Under the pieces are notes generated by a model. That model did no database searches, was not told the origin of the DNA, and was given only the letters and a program-made list of their open reading frames with translations. A stretch of 64,000 nucleotides of DNA from Pseudomonas fluorescens (GTDB lineage Bacteria; Pseudomonadota; Gammaproteobacteria; Pseudomonadales; Pseudomonadaceae), in assembly GCF_902497995.1 (NCBI RefSeq), contig NZ_CABVII010000012.1:1-64000 (forward strand), given 5' to 3'. The translations under genes and the position numbers were made by a program. Below, piece by piece: positions 54,249 to 63,024 of the stretch (position 1 is the first letter of the stretch; every line of letters starts with the position of its first letter).

Positions 54249-55763
54249 ATGGATACTTTCAGCTATTTGGGCCAGGGTTTCGGCGTCGCACTGAGCCCGT
54301 ACAACCTGGTGACCGCGCTCTGCGGCACCCTGATCGGCACCGTCGTTGGCCTGCTGCCGGGGCTGGGCCCGATCAACGGCGTGGCGTTGTTGATCCCGAT
54401 CGCCTTTGCCCTGGGCCTGCCACCGGAGTCGGCGCTGATCCTGCTGGCGGCGGTGTACCTGGGTTGCGAATACGGCGGCCGGATCAGCTCGATCCTGCTC
54501 AACATCCCGGGCGAAGCCTCCACCGTGATGACCACCCTCGACGGCTACCCGATGGCCCGCAAAGGCCTGGCCGGGGTGGCGTTGTCGCTGTCGGCCTGGA
54601 GCTCGTTCATCGGAGCCTTCATCGCCACCTGCGGCATGGTGCTGTTCGCCCCGCTGCTGGCGAAATGGGCGATTGCCTTCGGGCCGGCGGAATACTTCGT
54701 GCTGATGGTGTTTGCGATTGTCTGCCTGGGCGGCATGGCCGGTGATCGACCGTTGAAGACCTTTATCGCGGCGCTGATCGGTCTGTTTCTGTCGACGGTC
54801 GGGATCGATGCCAACAGCGGCGTGTACCGTTTCACCGGGGACAACATCCACCTGACTGACGGCATTCAGTTCGTGGTGCTGGTACTGGGCCTGTTCTCCA
54901 TCAGCGAAATCCTGCTGCTGCTGGAAAAAACCCATCGCGGCCAGGAAGCGGTGAAAGCCACCGGGCGGATGATGTTCAACTTCAAGGAAGCGTCTTCGGT
55001 GTTCGTGGTGAACATCCGATGCGGTCTGTTGGGTTTCATCATGGGCGTGCTGCCGGGTGCTGGCGCAACATTGGCCAGTGCCGTGGCCTACATGACCGAG
55101 AAACGAATCGCTGGCGCCAAGGGCACGTTCGGCCAGGGCGACATGCGCGGCCTCGCGGCACCGGAAACCGCCATCGGCGCTTCGGCGTGCGGCGCCCTGG
55201 TACCGATGCTGACCCTCGGCGTCCCAGGTTCGGGCACCACGGCGGTGATGATCGGCGCGCTGTCGCTGTACAACATCACCCCCGGCCCTCTGCTGTTCCA
55301 ACAGCAACCGGACATTGTCTGGGGCCTGATCGCTTCGTTGTTCGTCGCCAACATCATGCTGGTGATCCTCAACATCCCGATGATCCGCATTTTCACCCGC
55401 ATCCTCGCCGTGCCGAACTGGGCGCTGGTGCCGGTCATCGCCATCATCACCGGGATCGGCGTCTATGCGGTGCATGCCACCACCTTCGACCTGTTCCTGA
55501 TGATCGGCATCGGCATCTTCGGCTACATCCTGCGCAAGCTGGACTTCCCGTTATCCCCGGTGTTGCTGGGCTTCATCCTCGGCGGCCTGATGGAACAGAA
55601 CCTGCGGCGCGCCCTGTCGATTTCCAACGGTGCGCTGGAAATCCTCTGGTCGAGCCCGATCACCTTCGGGGTCTGGGTACTGACCGCGTTGATGCTGTTG
55701 ATGCCGCTGCTGCGGATCTGGCGCAAACGTTCGGTCGCCCGGCGCGCCATCGCCGATGTCTGA
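54249..55763 (+). CDS. tctA: Tripartite tricarboxylate transporter large membrane protein TctA
   Basis: 504 residues with about 11-12 helices. GLLPGLGPINGVALLIPIAF and GVLPGAGATLASAVAYMTE are the paired TctA motifs. It is the transport channel of the citrate carrier, driven by an ion gradient. The stop overlaps the next gene by 8 bases. Confidence 0.94.
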   Translation: MDTFSYLGQGFGVALSPYNLVTALCGTLIGTVVGLLPGLGPINGVALLIPIAFALGLPPESALILLAAVYLGCEYGGRISSILLNIPGEASTVMTTLDGYPMARKGLAGVALSLSAWSSFIGAFIATCGMVLFAPLLAKWAIAFGPAEYFVLMVFAIVCLGGMAGDRPLKTFIAALIGLFLSTVGIDANSGVYRFTGDNIHLTDGIQFVVLVLGLFSISEILLLLEKTHRGQEAVKATGRMMFNFKEASSVFVVNIRCGLLGFIMGVLPGAGATLASAVAYMTEKRIAGAKGTFGQGDMRGLAAPETAIGASACGALVPMLTLGVPGSGTTAVMIGALSLYNITPGPLLFQQQPDIVWGLIASLFVANIMLVILNIPMIRIFTRILAVPNWALVPVIAIITGIGVYAVHATTFDLFLMIGIGIFGYILRKLDFPLSPVLLGFILGGLMEQNLRRALSISNGALEILWSSPITFGVWVLTALMLLMPLLRIWRKRSVARRAIADV

Positions 55764-56796
55764 TCGAACGCCGTTCAAAGCCTGGTGGGGGACCCCGCTG
55801 GTGGGTCTGCTGGGCGGTTACCTCGCCAGCCAGATCGGCTGGCCGCTGCCGTGGATGGTCGGCTCGTTGCTGGCGATCATCCTGGTGCGCTGCCTGACCC
55901 CCTGGCAATTGGCGGAAATCCCTGGCGGGCGCAAGGTCGGCCAGTGGATCGTCGGCATCGGTATCGGCCTGCACTTCACCCCGGTGGTGATGGAACAGGT
56001 GCTGAGTCACTTCGGCTTGATCTTCTTCGGCGCGTTGGTCACCAGCCTGTCGGCCGTGGTCGGGGTCTGGTTGATGCGGCGCACCGGCGAAGATCGCGCC
56101 ACGGCGTTCTTTTCCAGCATGCCCGGTGGTTCCGGGGAGATGGTCAACCTCGGCGCGCGCAATGGCGCGGTGCTCAGTCGGGTGGCGGCGGGGCAAAGTC
56201 TGCGGGTGCTGGTGGTGGTGCTGTGCGTGCCGGCGGCCTTCAAGTATTTGCTCGGCGAGGGTGCACCGGTGTTCCATCCGAGCGCCGTCGACTGGCGCTG
56301 GCTGGCCCTTCTATTCCCGGCAGGCGCGTTGGCTGCGTGGCTGTGGGAGCGTCTTCGTCAACCCAACCCGTGGCTGTTCGGGCCGTTGCTGGTGAGTGCG
56401 GCGGTGAGCATTGGTTGGGATCTGCACATCGGCTTGCCCGACGGCGGCAGCCAGATCGGCCAATGGCTGATCGGCAGCGGATTGGGCTGTCACTTCAACC
56501 GGCAGTTTTTCCGTCGCGCGCCGTCGTTCATGGGCCGGACCCTGATCGGGACGGTGCTGACCATGTTGATCGCCACATTGGCGGCGCTGGGCTTGAGTGC
56601 GCTGACCCACCTGGACCTGCGCTCGCTGACCCTGGGCATGATGCCCGGCGGGATCGCGGAGATGAGCCTCACCGCGGAAACCCTGCAGCTGTCGGTGCCG
56701 TTGGTGACGGCAATGCAGGTGATGCGGTTGTTGTTTGTGTTGTTTCTGGCGGAGCCGTTGTTCAAGTATTGGGACCGTCGGCCGGATTCTGTCTGA
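55756..56796 (+). CDS. AbrB family membrane protein
   Basis: 346 residues with about ten hydrophobic segments in two similar halves: GWPLPWMVGSLLAIILVRCL and KVGQWIVGIGIGLHFTPVV in the first, and GQWLIGSGLGCHF-like (QIGQWLIGSGLGCHFNRQFF) in the second. This is the AbrB/DUF4190-unrelated membrane family sometimes mislabelled ammonia monooxygenase. Its 8-base overlap with tctA suggests co-translation with the citrate carrier; function unknown. Confidence 0.85.
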   Translation: MSDRTPFKAWWGTPLVGLLGGYLASQIGWPLPWMVGSLLAIILVRCLTPWQLAEIPGGRKVGQWIVGIGIGLHFTPVVMEQVLSHFGLIFFGALVTSLSAVVGVWLMRRTGEDRATAFFSSMPGGSGEMVNLGARNGAVLSRVAAGQSLRVLVVVLCVPAAFKYLLGEGAPVFHPSAVDWRWLALLFPAGALAAWLWERLRQPNPWLFGPLLVSAAVSIGWDLHIGLPDGGSQIGQWLIGSGLGCHFNRQFFRRAPSFMGRTLIGTVLTMLIATLAALGLSALTHLDLRSLTLGMMPGGIAEMSLTAETLQLSVPLVTAMQVMRLLFVLFLAEPLFKYWDRRPDSV

Positions 56797-56808
56797 TAGA
56801 CCGAGGTG

Positions 56809-56903
56809 GCCCCTTCGCGGGCAAGCCCGCTCCCACATTTTGTCCGCGTTCTCGCTGTGGAATGCGGTCAAAATGTGGGAGCGGGCTTGCTCGCGAAGGG
56901 GCC
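56809..56903. repeat. REP inverted pair
   Basis: CCCCTTCGCGGGCAAGCCCG (near 56810) and its inverted copy ending GCTCGCGAAGGGGCC at 56903, between convergent genes. Confidence 0.93.
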
Positions 56904-56918
56904 CTTATTGGCAACGCG

Positions 56919-57611
56919 TCAAACCGGCGGCAACCGCCACTCGATCGGCGTCTCGCCATTCTGTTCCAGAAACTTGTTGGTCCGGCTGAAGTGCCCGCAC
57001 CCAAGGAAGCCGCGATAGGCGGACAACGGCGACGGATGCACCGACGTCAGCACCAAATGCTTGGTGGCATCGATCAGTTTCTGCTTGCTCTGGGCATGGG
57101 CGCCCCACAGCAGGAACACCAAATGCGGCTGGTGCTCGCTGACCACCTCGATAATCCGATCGGTAAAATGCTGCCAGCCCTTGCCCGCATGGGCGTTGGC
57201 GGTGGCGCGTTCCACGGTCATGGTGGTGTTGATCATCAGCACGCCCTGGTCGGCCCAGCTTTGCAGGTAGCCGTGGCTCGGAATATCGATGTTCAGGTCG
57301 CGTTTCAACTCTTTATAGATGTTCACCAGCGACGGCGGCGCCGGCACGCCCGGTTGTACCGAGAAACACAGGCCGTGGGCCTGGCCCGGGCCGTGGTACG
57401 GGTCCTGGCCGAGAATGACCACCTTGACCTTGTCCAGTGGCGTCGAGTTGAGCGCATTGAAAATCATCGGGCCCGGCGGATAGATCTCCTTGCCCGCCGC
57501 GCGCTCCTGTTGCAGGAAGTTGCGCAACTCTGCCATGTAGGGCTGGTCGAATTCGGCACGCAGTGCCTCCTTCCAGCTCGGTTCGAGTTTGATACGGTCG
57601 TCAGCAGTCAT
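56919..57611 (-). CDS. ung: Uracil-DNA glycosylase
   Basis: 230 residues from the ATG at 57611. Water-activating motif [13 protein letters not shown] with Asp70, the uracil pocket [10 protein letters not shown], and the intercalation loop [17 protein letters not shown] with its catalytic His. It removes uracil from DNA in the first step of base excision repair. It is divergent from the enoyl-CoA hydratase-family gene. Confidence 0.97.
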   Translation of the reverse strand: MTADDRIKLEPSWKEALRAEFDQPYMAELRNFLQQERAAGKEIYPPGPMIFNALNSTPLDKVKVVILGQDPYHGPGQAHGLCFSVQPGVPAPPSLVNIYKELKRDLNIDIPSHGYLQSWADQGVLMINTTMTVERATANAHAGKGWQHFTDRIIEVVSEHQPHLVFLLWGAHAQSKQKLIDATKHLVLTSVHPSPLSAYRGFLGCGHFSRTNKFLEQNGETPIEWRLPPV

Positions 57612-57743
57612 GGTTACATCCGGCAAAAACAATGGAGCGAACCCTAGGAAAGCCGACCATGCTTGTCAATTGATCTGACGCACATCCGGCACTTTCCTGA
57701 ACAGCGATCATACTGAACGCTCAAATTTCCGATCGAGGTCACG

Positions 57744-58847
57744 ATGAATCTGCACTTCGAAGAACTCACCGGCACCGACGGCGCACGCATCGGCGTGGCC
57801 AGCCTGGATGCCGAACAGACCCTCAACGCCCTGTCCCTGCCGATGATAAACGCCCTGCGCGATCAACTGGACGCTTGGGCCAAGGAACCGCAAATCGTCT
57901 GTGTGCTGTTGCGTGGCAAGGGCACCAAGGCTTTTTGCGCCGGTGGCGAGGTCCGCAGCCTGGTGGAAGCCTGTCGCGCTCACCCGGGTGAAGTACCGCC
58001 CTTGGCTGCGCATTTCTTTGCGGCGGAATATCACCTGGACTACATGCTGCACACCTACCCGAAACCGCTGATCTGCTGGGGGCATGGCTACGTGCTTGGC
58101 GGCGGCATGGGGCTGTTGCAAGGCGCGGGTATCCGGATTGTCACGCCGAGCAGCCGTCTGGCGATGCCTGAGATCAGTATCGGCCTGTACCCGGATGTCG
58201 GCGCGAGTTGGTTTCTGTCGCGGCTGCCCGGCAAGCTCGGTTTGTTTCTCGGCCTGACCGGCGCCCATATGAACGGTCGAGATGCGATCGATCTGGACCT
58301 GGCCGACCGTTTCCTGCTCGATGAACAGCAGGAACAGCTGATCGAAGGCTTGTTGCAGTTGAATTGGCAGGAACAGACGGCGATGCAACTCAACAGTCTG
58401 CTCAAGGCCTTGCAGCAGGAGGCGGTCGCGCAGATGCCCGAAGCCCAATGGCTGCCGCGACGGCAGCAGATCGACGAACTGTTGGATGTCAGTAACGTGG
58501 GCTGCGCCTGGAAAGCCATCAGCTTGCAGCGCGATCACACGGATCTGCTGCTCAGTCGTGCGGCTAAAACCATGAGTGAGGGCTCGCCACTGACCGCTCA
58601 TCTGGTGTGGGAGCAGATCACCCGCGCCCGGCACATGTCCCTGGCTCAAGTATTTCAGATGGAATACACCATGAGCCTCAACTGTTGCCGTCATCCGGAG
58701 TTCAGCGAGGGTGTGCGGGCGCGGCTGATCGACAAGGATCAAAAACCGCACTGGCACTGGCCGGACATCAACAACGTGCCCGATGCGGTAGTCGATGCCC
58801 ATTTCCACAAGGCCTGGGAAGGTCGGCACCCCTTGGCAGACCTGTAG
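57744..58847 (+). CDS. Enoyl-CoA hydratase/isomerase family, 3-hydroxyisobutyryl-CoA hydrolase-like
   Basis: 367 residues, longer than plain crotonases (about 260) and near the size of HIBYL-CoA hydrolases. Oxyanion-hole motifs are GKGTKAFCAGGEVRSL and WGHGYVLGGGMGLLQGAGIR; MPEISIGLYPDVGASWFLSRLPG carries the acidic residues of this subfamily. It may serve valine breakdown, though no other valine genes adjoin it. Confidence 0.87.
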   Translation: MNLHFEELTGTDGARIGVASLDAEQTLNALSLPMINALRDQLDAWAKEPQIVCVLLRGKGTKAFCAGGEVRSLVEACRAHPGEVPPLAAHFFAAEYHLDYMLHTYPKPLICWGHGYVLGGGMGLLQGAGIRIVTPSSRLAMPEISIGLYPDVGASWFLSRLPGKLGLFLGLTGAHMNGRDAIDLDLADRFLLDEQQEQLIEGLLQLNWQEQTAMQLNSLLKALQQEAVAQMPEAQWLPRRQQIDELLDVSNVGCAWKAISLQRDHTDLLLSRAAKTMSEGSPLTAHLVWEQITRARHMSLAQVFQMEYTMSLNCCRHPEFSEGVRARLIDKDQKPHWHWPDINNVPDAVVDAHFHKAWEGRHPLADL

Positions 58848-58860
58848 GAATGCCAAACAA

Positions 58861-58980
58861 ATGTGGGAGCGGCGGTGCGGCGATCCGACTTGCTCGCGAA
58901 GAGGGAGTGTCAGTCGACATTACTGCTGCTTGACACACCGCCTTCGTCGGAACGCCGCCCGGAGCAAGCCCGCTCCCACA
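58861..58980. repeat. Composite REP-like inverted repeat
   Basis: The left side TGTGGGAGCGGCGGTGCGGC mixes a REP start with the GGTGCGGCGATCCGACTTGC segment found in the palindrome at 39072-39193. The right side CCTTCGTCGGAACGCCGCCC shares the GTCGGAACGCCGCCCGGAGC segment with the repeat at 42165-42258, then ends as a REP (GCAAGCCCGCTCCCACA). Confidence 0.8.
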
Positions 58981-59003
58981 AGAATTGCATTTAACTGACT
59001 GTT

Positions 59004-59477
59004 TTAACGGTGGCCGCCTCGGTCACCGTGTTCGCCGCGGCCGTTGTGGTCGCCTCGGCCGCCACGGTTGTCGCGCCCGCCATGGCCACGATAGTCGCCG
59101 TCCCGACCGCCGCCGTTACGGCCGTCCCAACCGCCACGGCTGTGCCCATCCCAGCTGCGACTCTGATGGGCGCGGTAGTCGGCTCGCGGCGCCGACCGGT
59201 AGTAACGCGGTGCTGGCTGATAAACCCGCGGCTGGTGGTAATACCGCGGCGTTGGCTGGTAATACCGTGCAGGCGGCGAATAATACCTGCGCGGCGCCGT
59301 GTAATAACCGCCATTGGAGTAGTAGGGCCCGCCACCGGAATAATACGGCGCAGGGGATGTGTAGACCTCGGACCGGTAGTAGCTGGCTCCTCCATCGGAA
59401 TAGGGCACGCATGCACCAAGAGACAATCCCAATACAGCAATCAGCAGCATTTGACGGAGCTTCTTTCGACAGAGCAT
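59004..59477 (-). CDS. Tyr/Gly/Arg-rich lipoprotein
   Basis: 157 residues from the ATG at 59477. Lipobox LSLGAC (Cys23). The mature chain is low-complexity: a Tyr/Pro-rich part (RYYSPPARYYQPTPRYY-like repeats, about 35-95) and a Gly/Arg/Asp/His-rich part (about 110-157). No enzyme motif. The basic, glycine-rich tail could bind polyanions, but that is a guess. A truncated relative lies just upstream on the same strand. Confidence 0.65.
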   Translation of the reverse strand: MLCRKKLRQMLLIAVLGLSLGACVPYSDGGASYYRSEVYTSPAPYYSGGGPYYSNGGYYTAPRRYYSPPARYYQPTPRYYHQPRVYQPAPRYYRSAPRADYRAHQSRSWDGHSRGGWDGRNGGGRDGDYRGHGGRDNRGGRGDHNGRGEHGDRGGHR

Positions 59478-59643
59478 GGCGGCCTCCTGGACCGCGAGTG
59501 AGCCACACCAGCGACGCTGGCGAGCGACAGTCAATTATTCGGTGACTGTCGAAAGATCAGACATCGATTTCGAAATCTGGTGCGTTTATGAAACACATTG
59601 AAACAAGTCGCCGATGAAAGTTTTTTCATCATTCACCCGCTGA

Positions 59644-59760
59644 TCAATGGTGCCAGCGGTGATATCCACCCCGGTAATAGTGCGGGCCATGGCCGCCGAA
59701 GTACCAATAGCGATAGCCGCCGTAGAGGCGCGGGTCGTAATAACCGGGTGCGTAGTCACG
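59644..59760 (-). pseudogene. Truncated Tyr/Gly-rich protein, C-terminal end
   Basis: 38 residues ending in GGYHRWHH and a TGA: RDYAPGYYDPRLYGGYRYWY then FGGHGPHYYRGGYHRWHH. The composition resembles the intact lipoprotein at 59004-59477. The frame continues upstream but its character changes sharply at about 59757, where a GGDEF fragment begins on the other strand. The 5' part has been deleted. Confidence 0.6.
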
Positions 59761-59948
59761 TCGAAGAACAGCGTTATGCCTACCACGGTAAGCAACTGCG
59801 GCTGACGGTGAGCATCGGGCTGACCACCCTGCAAGCGGATGACACCTTGCACACACTACTGTCGCGGGCCGATCAAGCGATGTATCGTGCCAAGCATTCC
59901 GGTCGCAACCGCATCTGCATGGAAATGTCTCACTCCAGTTATGCATAG
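59757..59948 (+). pseudogene. Truncated GGDEF (diguanylate cyclase) domain, C-terminal end
   Basis: About 63 residues: HVEEQRYAYHGKQLRLTVSI, then GLTTLQADDTLHTLLSRADQ, AMYRAKHSGRNRI, the last third of a GGDEF domain. The GGDEF motif, N-terminal domains, promoter and start are missing. It faces away from the truncated Tyr/Gly-rich gene, and the two remnants meet at about 59755-59760, so one deletion removed both 5' ends. Confidence 0.75.
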
Positions 59949-59954
59949 TCCTAC

Positions 59955-60149
59955 ATGAACAAGCCAGATTTCTGCCCGGCCTGCGGCGCCTCCAACGACT
60001 GCACCCTGGCCGACCCTCGAACCGCCGATCGGGCCTGCTGGTGCTATGGCGTCAGCATCGACCCGGCGGTACTCGAAGCGCTGCCGCCGGAACTGCGCGA
60101 CAAGTCCTGCCTGTGCCCCCGCTGCGCTCAGGTCGAGGCGCAGTTATAA
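59955..60149 (+). CDS. Cysteine-rich CWC family protein
   Basis: 64 residues with seven cysteines: FCPACGASNDC, then ADRACWCYGV (the CWC motif) and SCLCPRCAQ. It is a small putative zinc-binding protein of unknown function. It lies 6 bases after the GGDEF remnant and 58 bases before rsuA, so it may once have shared a transcript with the cyclase. Confidence 0.82.
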   Translation: MNKPDFCPACGASNDCTLADPRTADRACWCYGVSIDPAVLEALPPELRDKSCLCPRCAQVEAQL

Positions 60150-60207
60150 GCAACCGCGCGGCCAATCACGTAAGATGCGCGGCCCATTTCCCCACCGATT
60201 TCCTGCC

Positions 60208-60963
60208 ATGCGCGTCGACCGTTTCCTCAGCAACCTGCCCCGCTTCAACCGTCGGCAAGTGCGCCTGTTGCTGGTGGAAAAGCGCGTCCGGATCGACGGA
60301 AAAATCGTCAGCGACACGCACGCCGAGGTCTCGGAGTTCAGCCGCGTAGAGATCGATGACGACGTACTGCAAGTCGGCAAGTCCGCACGCTACTTCATGC
60401 TGCACAAGCCAGCCGGCTGCGTCAGCGCCACCCGCGATCCACAACACCCGACCGTACTCGACCTGATCCATGAACCGGACAAGCACGAGCTGCACATCGC
60501 CGGGCGCCTGGATTACAACACCACCGGCCTGATGCTGATCACCAACGACGGCAGCTGGTCGCGACGCCTGACCCAACCACAGACCAAACTGCCCAAGGTC
60601 TATTACGTCGAGACCGAGCAGGACATCGGTCCCGAATACGCGATCACCTTCACCGAAGGCCTGTACTTCGCATTCGAAGACCTCACCACCCAACCCGCCG
60701 ACCTGGTCGTGCTCGGGCCGAAATCGGCACGTCTGAGCATCGTCGAAGGCCGTTATCACCAGGTGAAGCGGATGTTCGGCCACTTCGACAACAAAGTGTT
60801 GCGCCTGCACCGCGAACGCATGGGGCCGCTGGCGCTCGACGATGCGCTAAAACCGGGCGAGTACCGCGCGTTGCGCACCGAAGAGATCCATTTGATCCAA
60901 GCGCACGACCGCTCAGCAGAAGCTGTCGAACAATTTGCGAATGATACTTGCGCGATGACGTGA
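60208..60963 (+). CDS. rsuA: 16S rRNA pseudouridine-516 synthase (RsuA family)
   Basis: 251 residues from the ATG at 60208. N-terminal S4 RNA-binding domain (MRVDRFLSNLPRFNRRQVRL), then the catalytic domain with the nucleophile Asp in IAGRLDYNTTGLMLITNDG and the motif VEGRYHQVKRMFGHF. RsuA-type length and S4 domain favour small-subunit rRNA as target. Confidence 0.88.
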   Translation: MRVDRFLSNLPRFNRRQVRLLLVEKRVRIDGKIVSDTHAEVSEFSRVEIDDDVLQVGKSARYFMLHKPAGCVSATRDPQHPTVLDLIHEPDKHELHIAGRLDYNTTGLMLITNDGSWSRRLTQPQTKLPKVYYVETEQDIGPEYAITFTEGLYFAFEDLTTQPADLVVLGPKSARLSIVEGRYHQVKRMFGHFDNKVLRLHRERMGPLALDDALKPGEYRALRTEEIHLIQAHDRSAEAVEQFANDTCAMT

Positions 60964-61212
60964 CCCCTGCTTGAATCAGGACGTCGGCCAAAATGTGACC
61001 GACGAGTCATAACATACTTCTAAGAAACTTTTTGCCGGCAGAGAACCCTCAGGTTCCGCTTTCCCCCGGCAAACTGCCCGCCAATAACAATACCCGTCGA
61101 CCGGACCGCATTGGATCGACATGGGCTCCAAAATTCCAGGCGTGTGCCTACCTGTCACAAAGCTCGTGCAATCTCAGTTGCGCGCATACCCGCTTGCTTG
61201 GAGTCTTATGAC
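60964..61212 (+). promoter_or_regulatory. phaG upstream region with nested hairpin
   Basis: TTGCCGG near 61030 pairs with CCGGCAA near 61065 around an inner AACC/GGTT hairpin. It lies about 150 bases before phaG and could be a terminator of rsuA without a T-run or a leader element. No promoter could be fixed. Confidence 0.35.
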
Positions 61213-62097
61213 ATGAGGCCAGAAATCGCTGTGCTGGATATACAGGGTCAGTTTCGGGTTTACACGGAGTTCTATCGCGCGGACGCCGCAGAGAAGACCA
61301 TTATCCTGGTCAACGGCTCACTGGCCACGACTGCGTCGTTTGCACAAACCGTGAAAAACCTGCACCCGCAGTTCAATGTGGTCTGCTACGACCAGCCCTA
61401 CGCGGGCAAGTCAAAAGCCCACAACCTGCATGAGCAATCGCTGACCAAGGAAATCGAAGGACAGATCCTCCTGGAGCTGATCGATCACTTCGCCGCCGAA
61501 CACGTGCTGTCGTTTTCCTGGGGTGGCGCTGCGACCCTGGTCGCCCTGGCCCAACAGCCACGGCGCATCGAAAAAGCCGTGATCAGCTCGTTCTCCCCGG
61601 AGATCAACTCGCACATGCTCGATTACCTCGAGCGCGGGATCGATTACCTCGGCAGCCGGGACGGCGACCGGGTCGGCAACCTGGTGAACAGCACCATCGG
61701 CAAACACCTGCCGACCCTGTTCAAGCGCTTCAACTATCGGCACGTCAGCAGCCTGGCCGAGCATGAATACGGGCAGATGCACTTCCACATCAGCGACCTG
61801 CTGCACAGCGATCGCCAGTGCTTTTTCAAGGCTGCGCAGAAAATCAACGTGCCGGTGCTGTTCATGAACGGCGAATGGGACGAATACACCGCCACCGATG
61901 GCGCCCGGTTATTCGCCAACCATGTGCAGGACGCCACCTTCAGCACCCTGCAGGCCACCGGCCACTTTCTCGACATGGAGCACAAATCCGCCTGCCGAGA
62001 CAGCCGCAACGCACTGCTGGGCTTCCTGAAACCGGCGCCACAGGCCAGCCGACCGCGGTACCACTACGTCCAGGACCAACATGCACTGGCCATCTGA
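61213..62097 (+). CDS. phaG: (R)-3-hydroxydecanoyl-ACP:CoA transacylase / thioesterase PhaG
   Basis: 294 residues from the ATG at 61213. Full-length similarity to P. putida PhaG as I recall it (MRPEIAVLDIQGQFRVYTEF at the start, LVNGSLATTASFAQTVKNL). Alpha/beta-hydrolase triad: Ser102 (SFSWGGA), Asp223 (GEWDEYTA) and His251 (ATGHFLDME). PhaG draws 3-hydroxyacyl chains from fatty-acid synthesis towards medium-chain PHA. RhlA is a close relative; the N-terminus and QPYAGKSKAHN segment favour PhaG. It stands alone. Confidence 0.9.
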   Translation: MRPEIAVLDIQGQFRVYTEFYRADAAEKTIILVNGSLATTASFAQTVKNLHPQFNVVCYDQPYAGKSKAHNLHEQSLTKEIEGQILLELIDHFAAEHVLSFSWGGAATLVALAQQPRRIEKAVISSFSPEINSHMLDYLERGIDYLGSRDGDRVGNLVNSTIGKHLPTLFKRFNYRHVSSLAEHEYGQMHFHISDLLHSDRQCFFKAAQKINVPVLFMNGEWDEYTATDGARLFANHVQDATFSTLQATGHFLDMEHKSACRDSRNALLGFLKPAPQASRPRYHYVQDQHALAI

Positions 62098-62105
62098 AAC
62101 AGCGT

Positions 62106-62171
62106 CATCGCGAGCAGGCTTCGCCCTACACCGTTAAACGCATCCCTGTGGGAGCGAGGCTTGCCCGCGAA
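62106..62171. repeat. Diverged REP inverted pair
   Basis: ATCGCGAGCAGGCTTCGCCC on the left and CTGTGGGAGCGAGGCTTGCC with CGCGAACG on the right, a shortened and diverged REPIN between phaG and tRNA-Gly. Confidence 0.7.
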
Positions 62172-62279
62172 CGACCGTCATGCGGTCCCTGTTTTTGATT
62201 TATTCGATGCTAAATGCAACGCGCACAAAGAAAAACTTCAAATCCATGCGCACATCTGGTACAAAGTCAGCCGCTCTGA

Positions 62280-62353
62280 GCGGGTGTCGTATAATGGCAT
62301 TACTCCAGCTTCCCAAGCTGATAACGAGGGTTCGATTCCCTTCACCCGCTCCA
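62280..62353 (+). tRNA. tRNA-Gly (CCC)
   Basis: 74 bases from GCGGGTGTCGTATAATGGCA to an encoded CCA. The anticodon loop TTCCCAA within CCAGC/GCTGA gives CCC. T arm GAGGGTTCGATTCCCTT and acceptor pairing GCGGGTG/CACCCGC are complete. Such tRNA 3' ends are common integration sites; sequence after it changes in character. Confidence 0.96.
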
Positions 62354-62835
62354 CTATTTTCAATGCCTCCAGCGGTGCATGTACATGACTGCAATCAGTT
62401 GGGGGACGTTTTTGGGGACGTTTGCATAAAAGCGCGAATCCCTTGAAACACCATCTGAAGCACCCTCCCCTCCGCAGCAAAGTAAATTTTTCAGGTTGCC
62501 CCGCAAATCGACCGCCCTCAGGCTGCCAATAAAGCCTCGCGCAGCAGGATCTGTAAGTATTTGTTCGCCTCGAAATCGGCGCAACAAGCCCAGCGGGGGC
62601 CCGCTCCAAAGATGGGCAACCGTTTAGCCCGCATCGCTCCAAATAGGTGAGCACCGCCTTAGTGAATTCCGCATACGTTGCACACGTTTCGAAACTCACT
62701 ACGATTGACATAGTGTTTGTTGGTGTTCAAAAATGATCACCGAAGCGTTTTAACGCATCCGCCCGACGTTCGTCCGGCGAAGGAATCGGCAGTGCCGACC
62801 AGTAGCAGCGCGTACCAGCTGCGAGGGAAATGCCC
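62354..62835. other. 482-base gap after tRNA-Gly, probable island edge
   Basis: No convincing gene. GGGGACGTTT occurs twice, 12 bases apart (62402 and 62414), a short direct repeat soon after the tRNA. Minus-strand open frames here run into the tRNA and read its antisense, so they are not real genes. Two ends of old genes may be present but cannot be named. Confidence 0.45.
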
Positions 62836-63009
62836 ATGGCAATCAAAAGCGACACCTTTAGCCGCGTTGAATTGAGCGATTCAGACGCAGTTCGCTTCGT
62901 GCAGCATATGCGCGACGACAAACCCAACGCCAAAGCGAAAGCCTCGTACGCACGTGGTCGCGCCATTTTGAGCCAAGTAGTGAATAGCCAAGCCGCTCGC
63001 GCTCGCTGA
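62836..63009 (+). CDS. 57-residue antitoxin-like protein
   Basis: 57 residues, ATG at 62836, stop at 63007-63009, with GAGGGAAATGCCC upstream. It reads MAIKSDTFSRVELSDSDAVR then FVQHMRDDKPNAKAKASYAR. The segment ELSDSDAVRFVQHMRDDKPNA resembles the toxin-covering C-terminal part of DUF1778 antitoxins, while the ribbon-helix-helix half is absent. It lies 15 bases before a GNAT gene, so it may be the immunity half of a two-gene unit. Confidence 0.6.
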   Translation: MAIKSDTFSRVELSDSDAVRFVQHMRDDKPNAKAKASYARGRAILSQVVNSQAARAR

Positions 63010-63024
63010 AAAAAGTGAGCGCCA

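Noticed and set aside
62200..62711. Minus-strand frames over tRNA-Gly
   Set aside because: They read the antisense of the tRNA, a common false gene, and have no other support.
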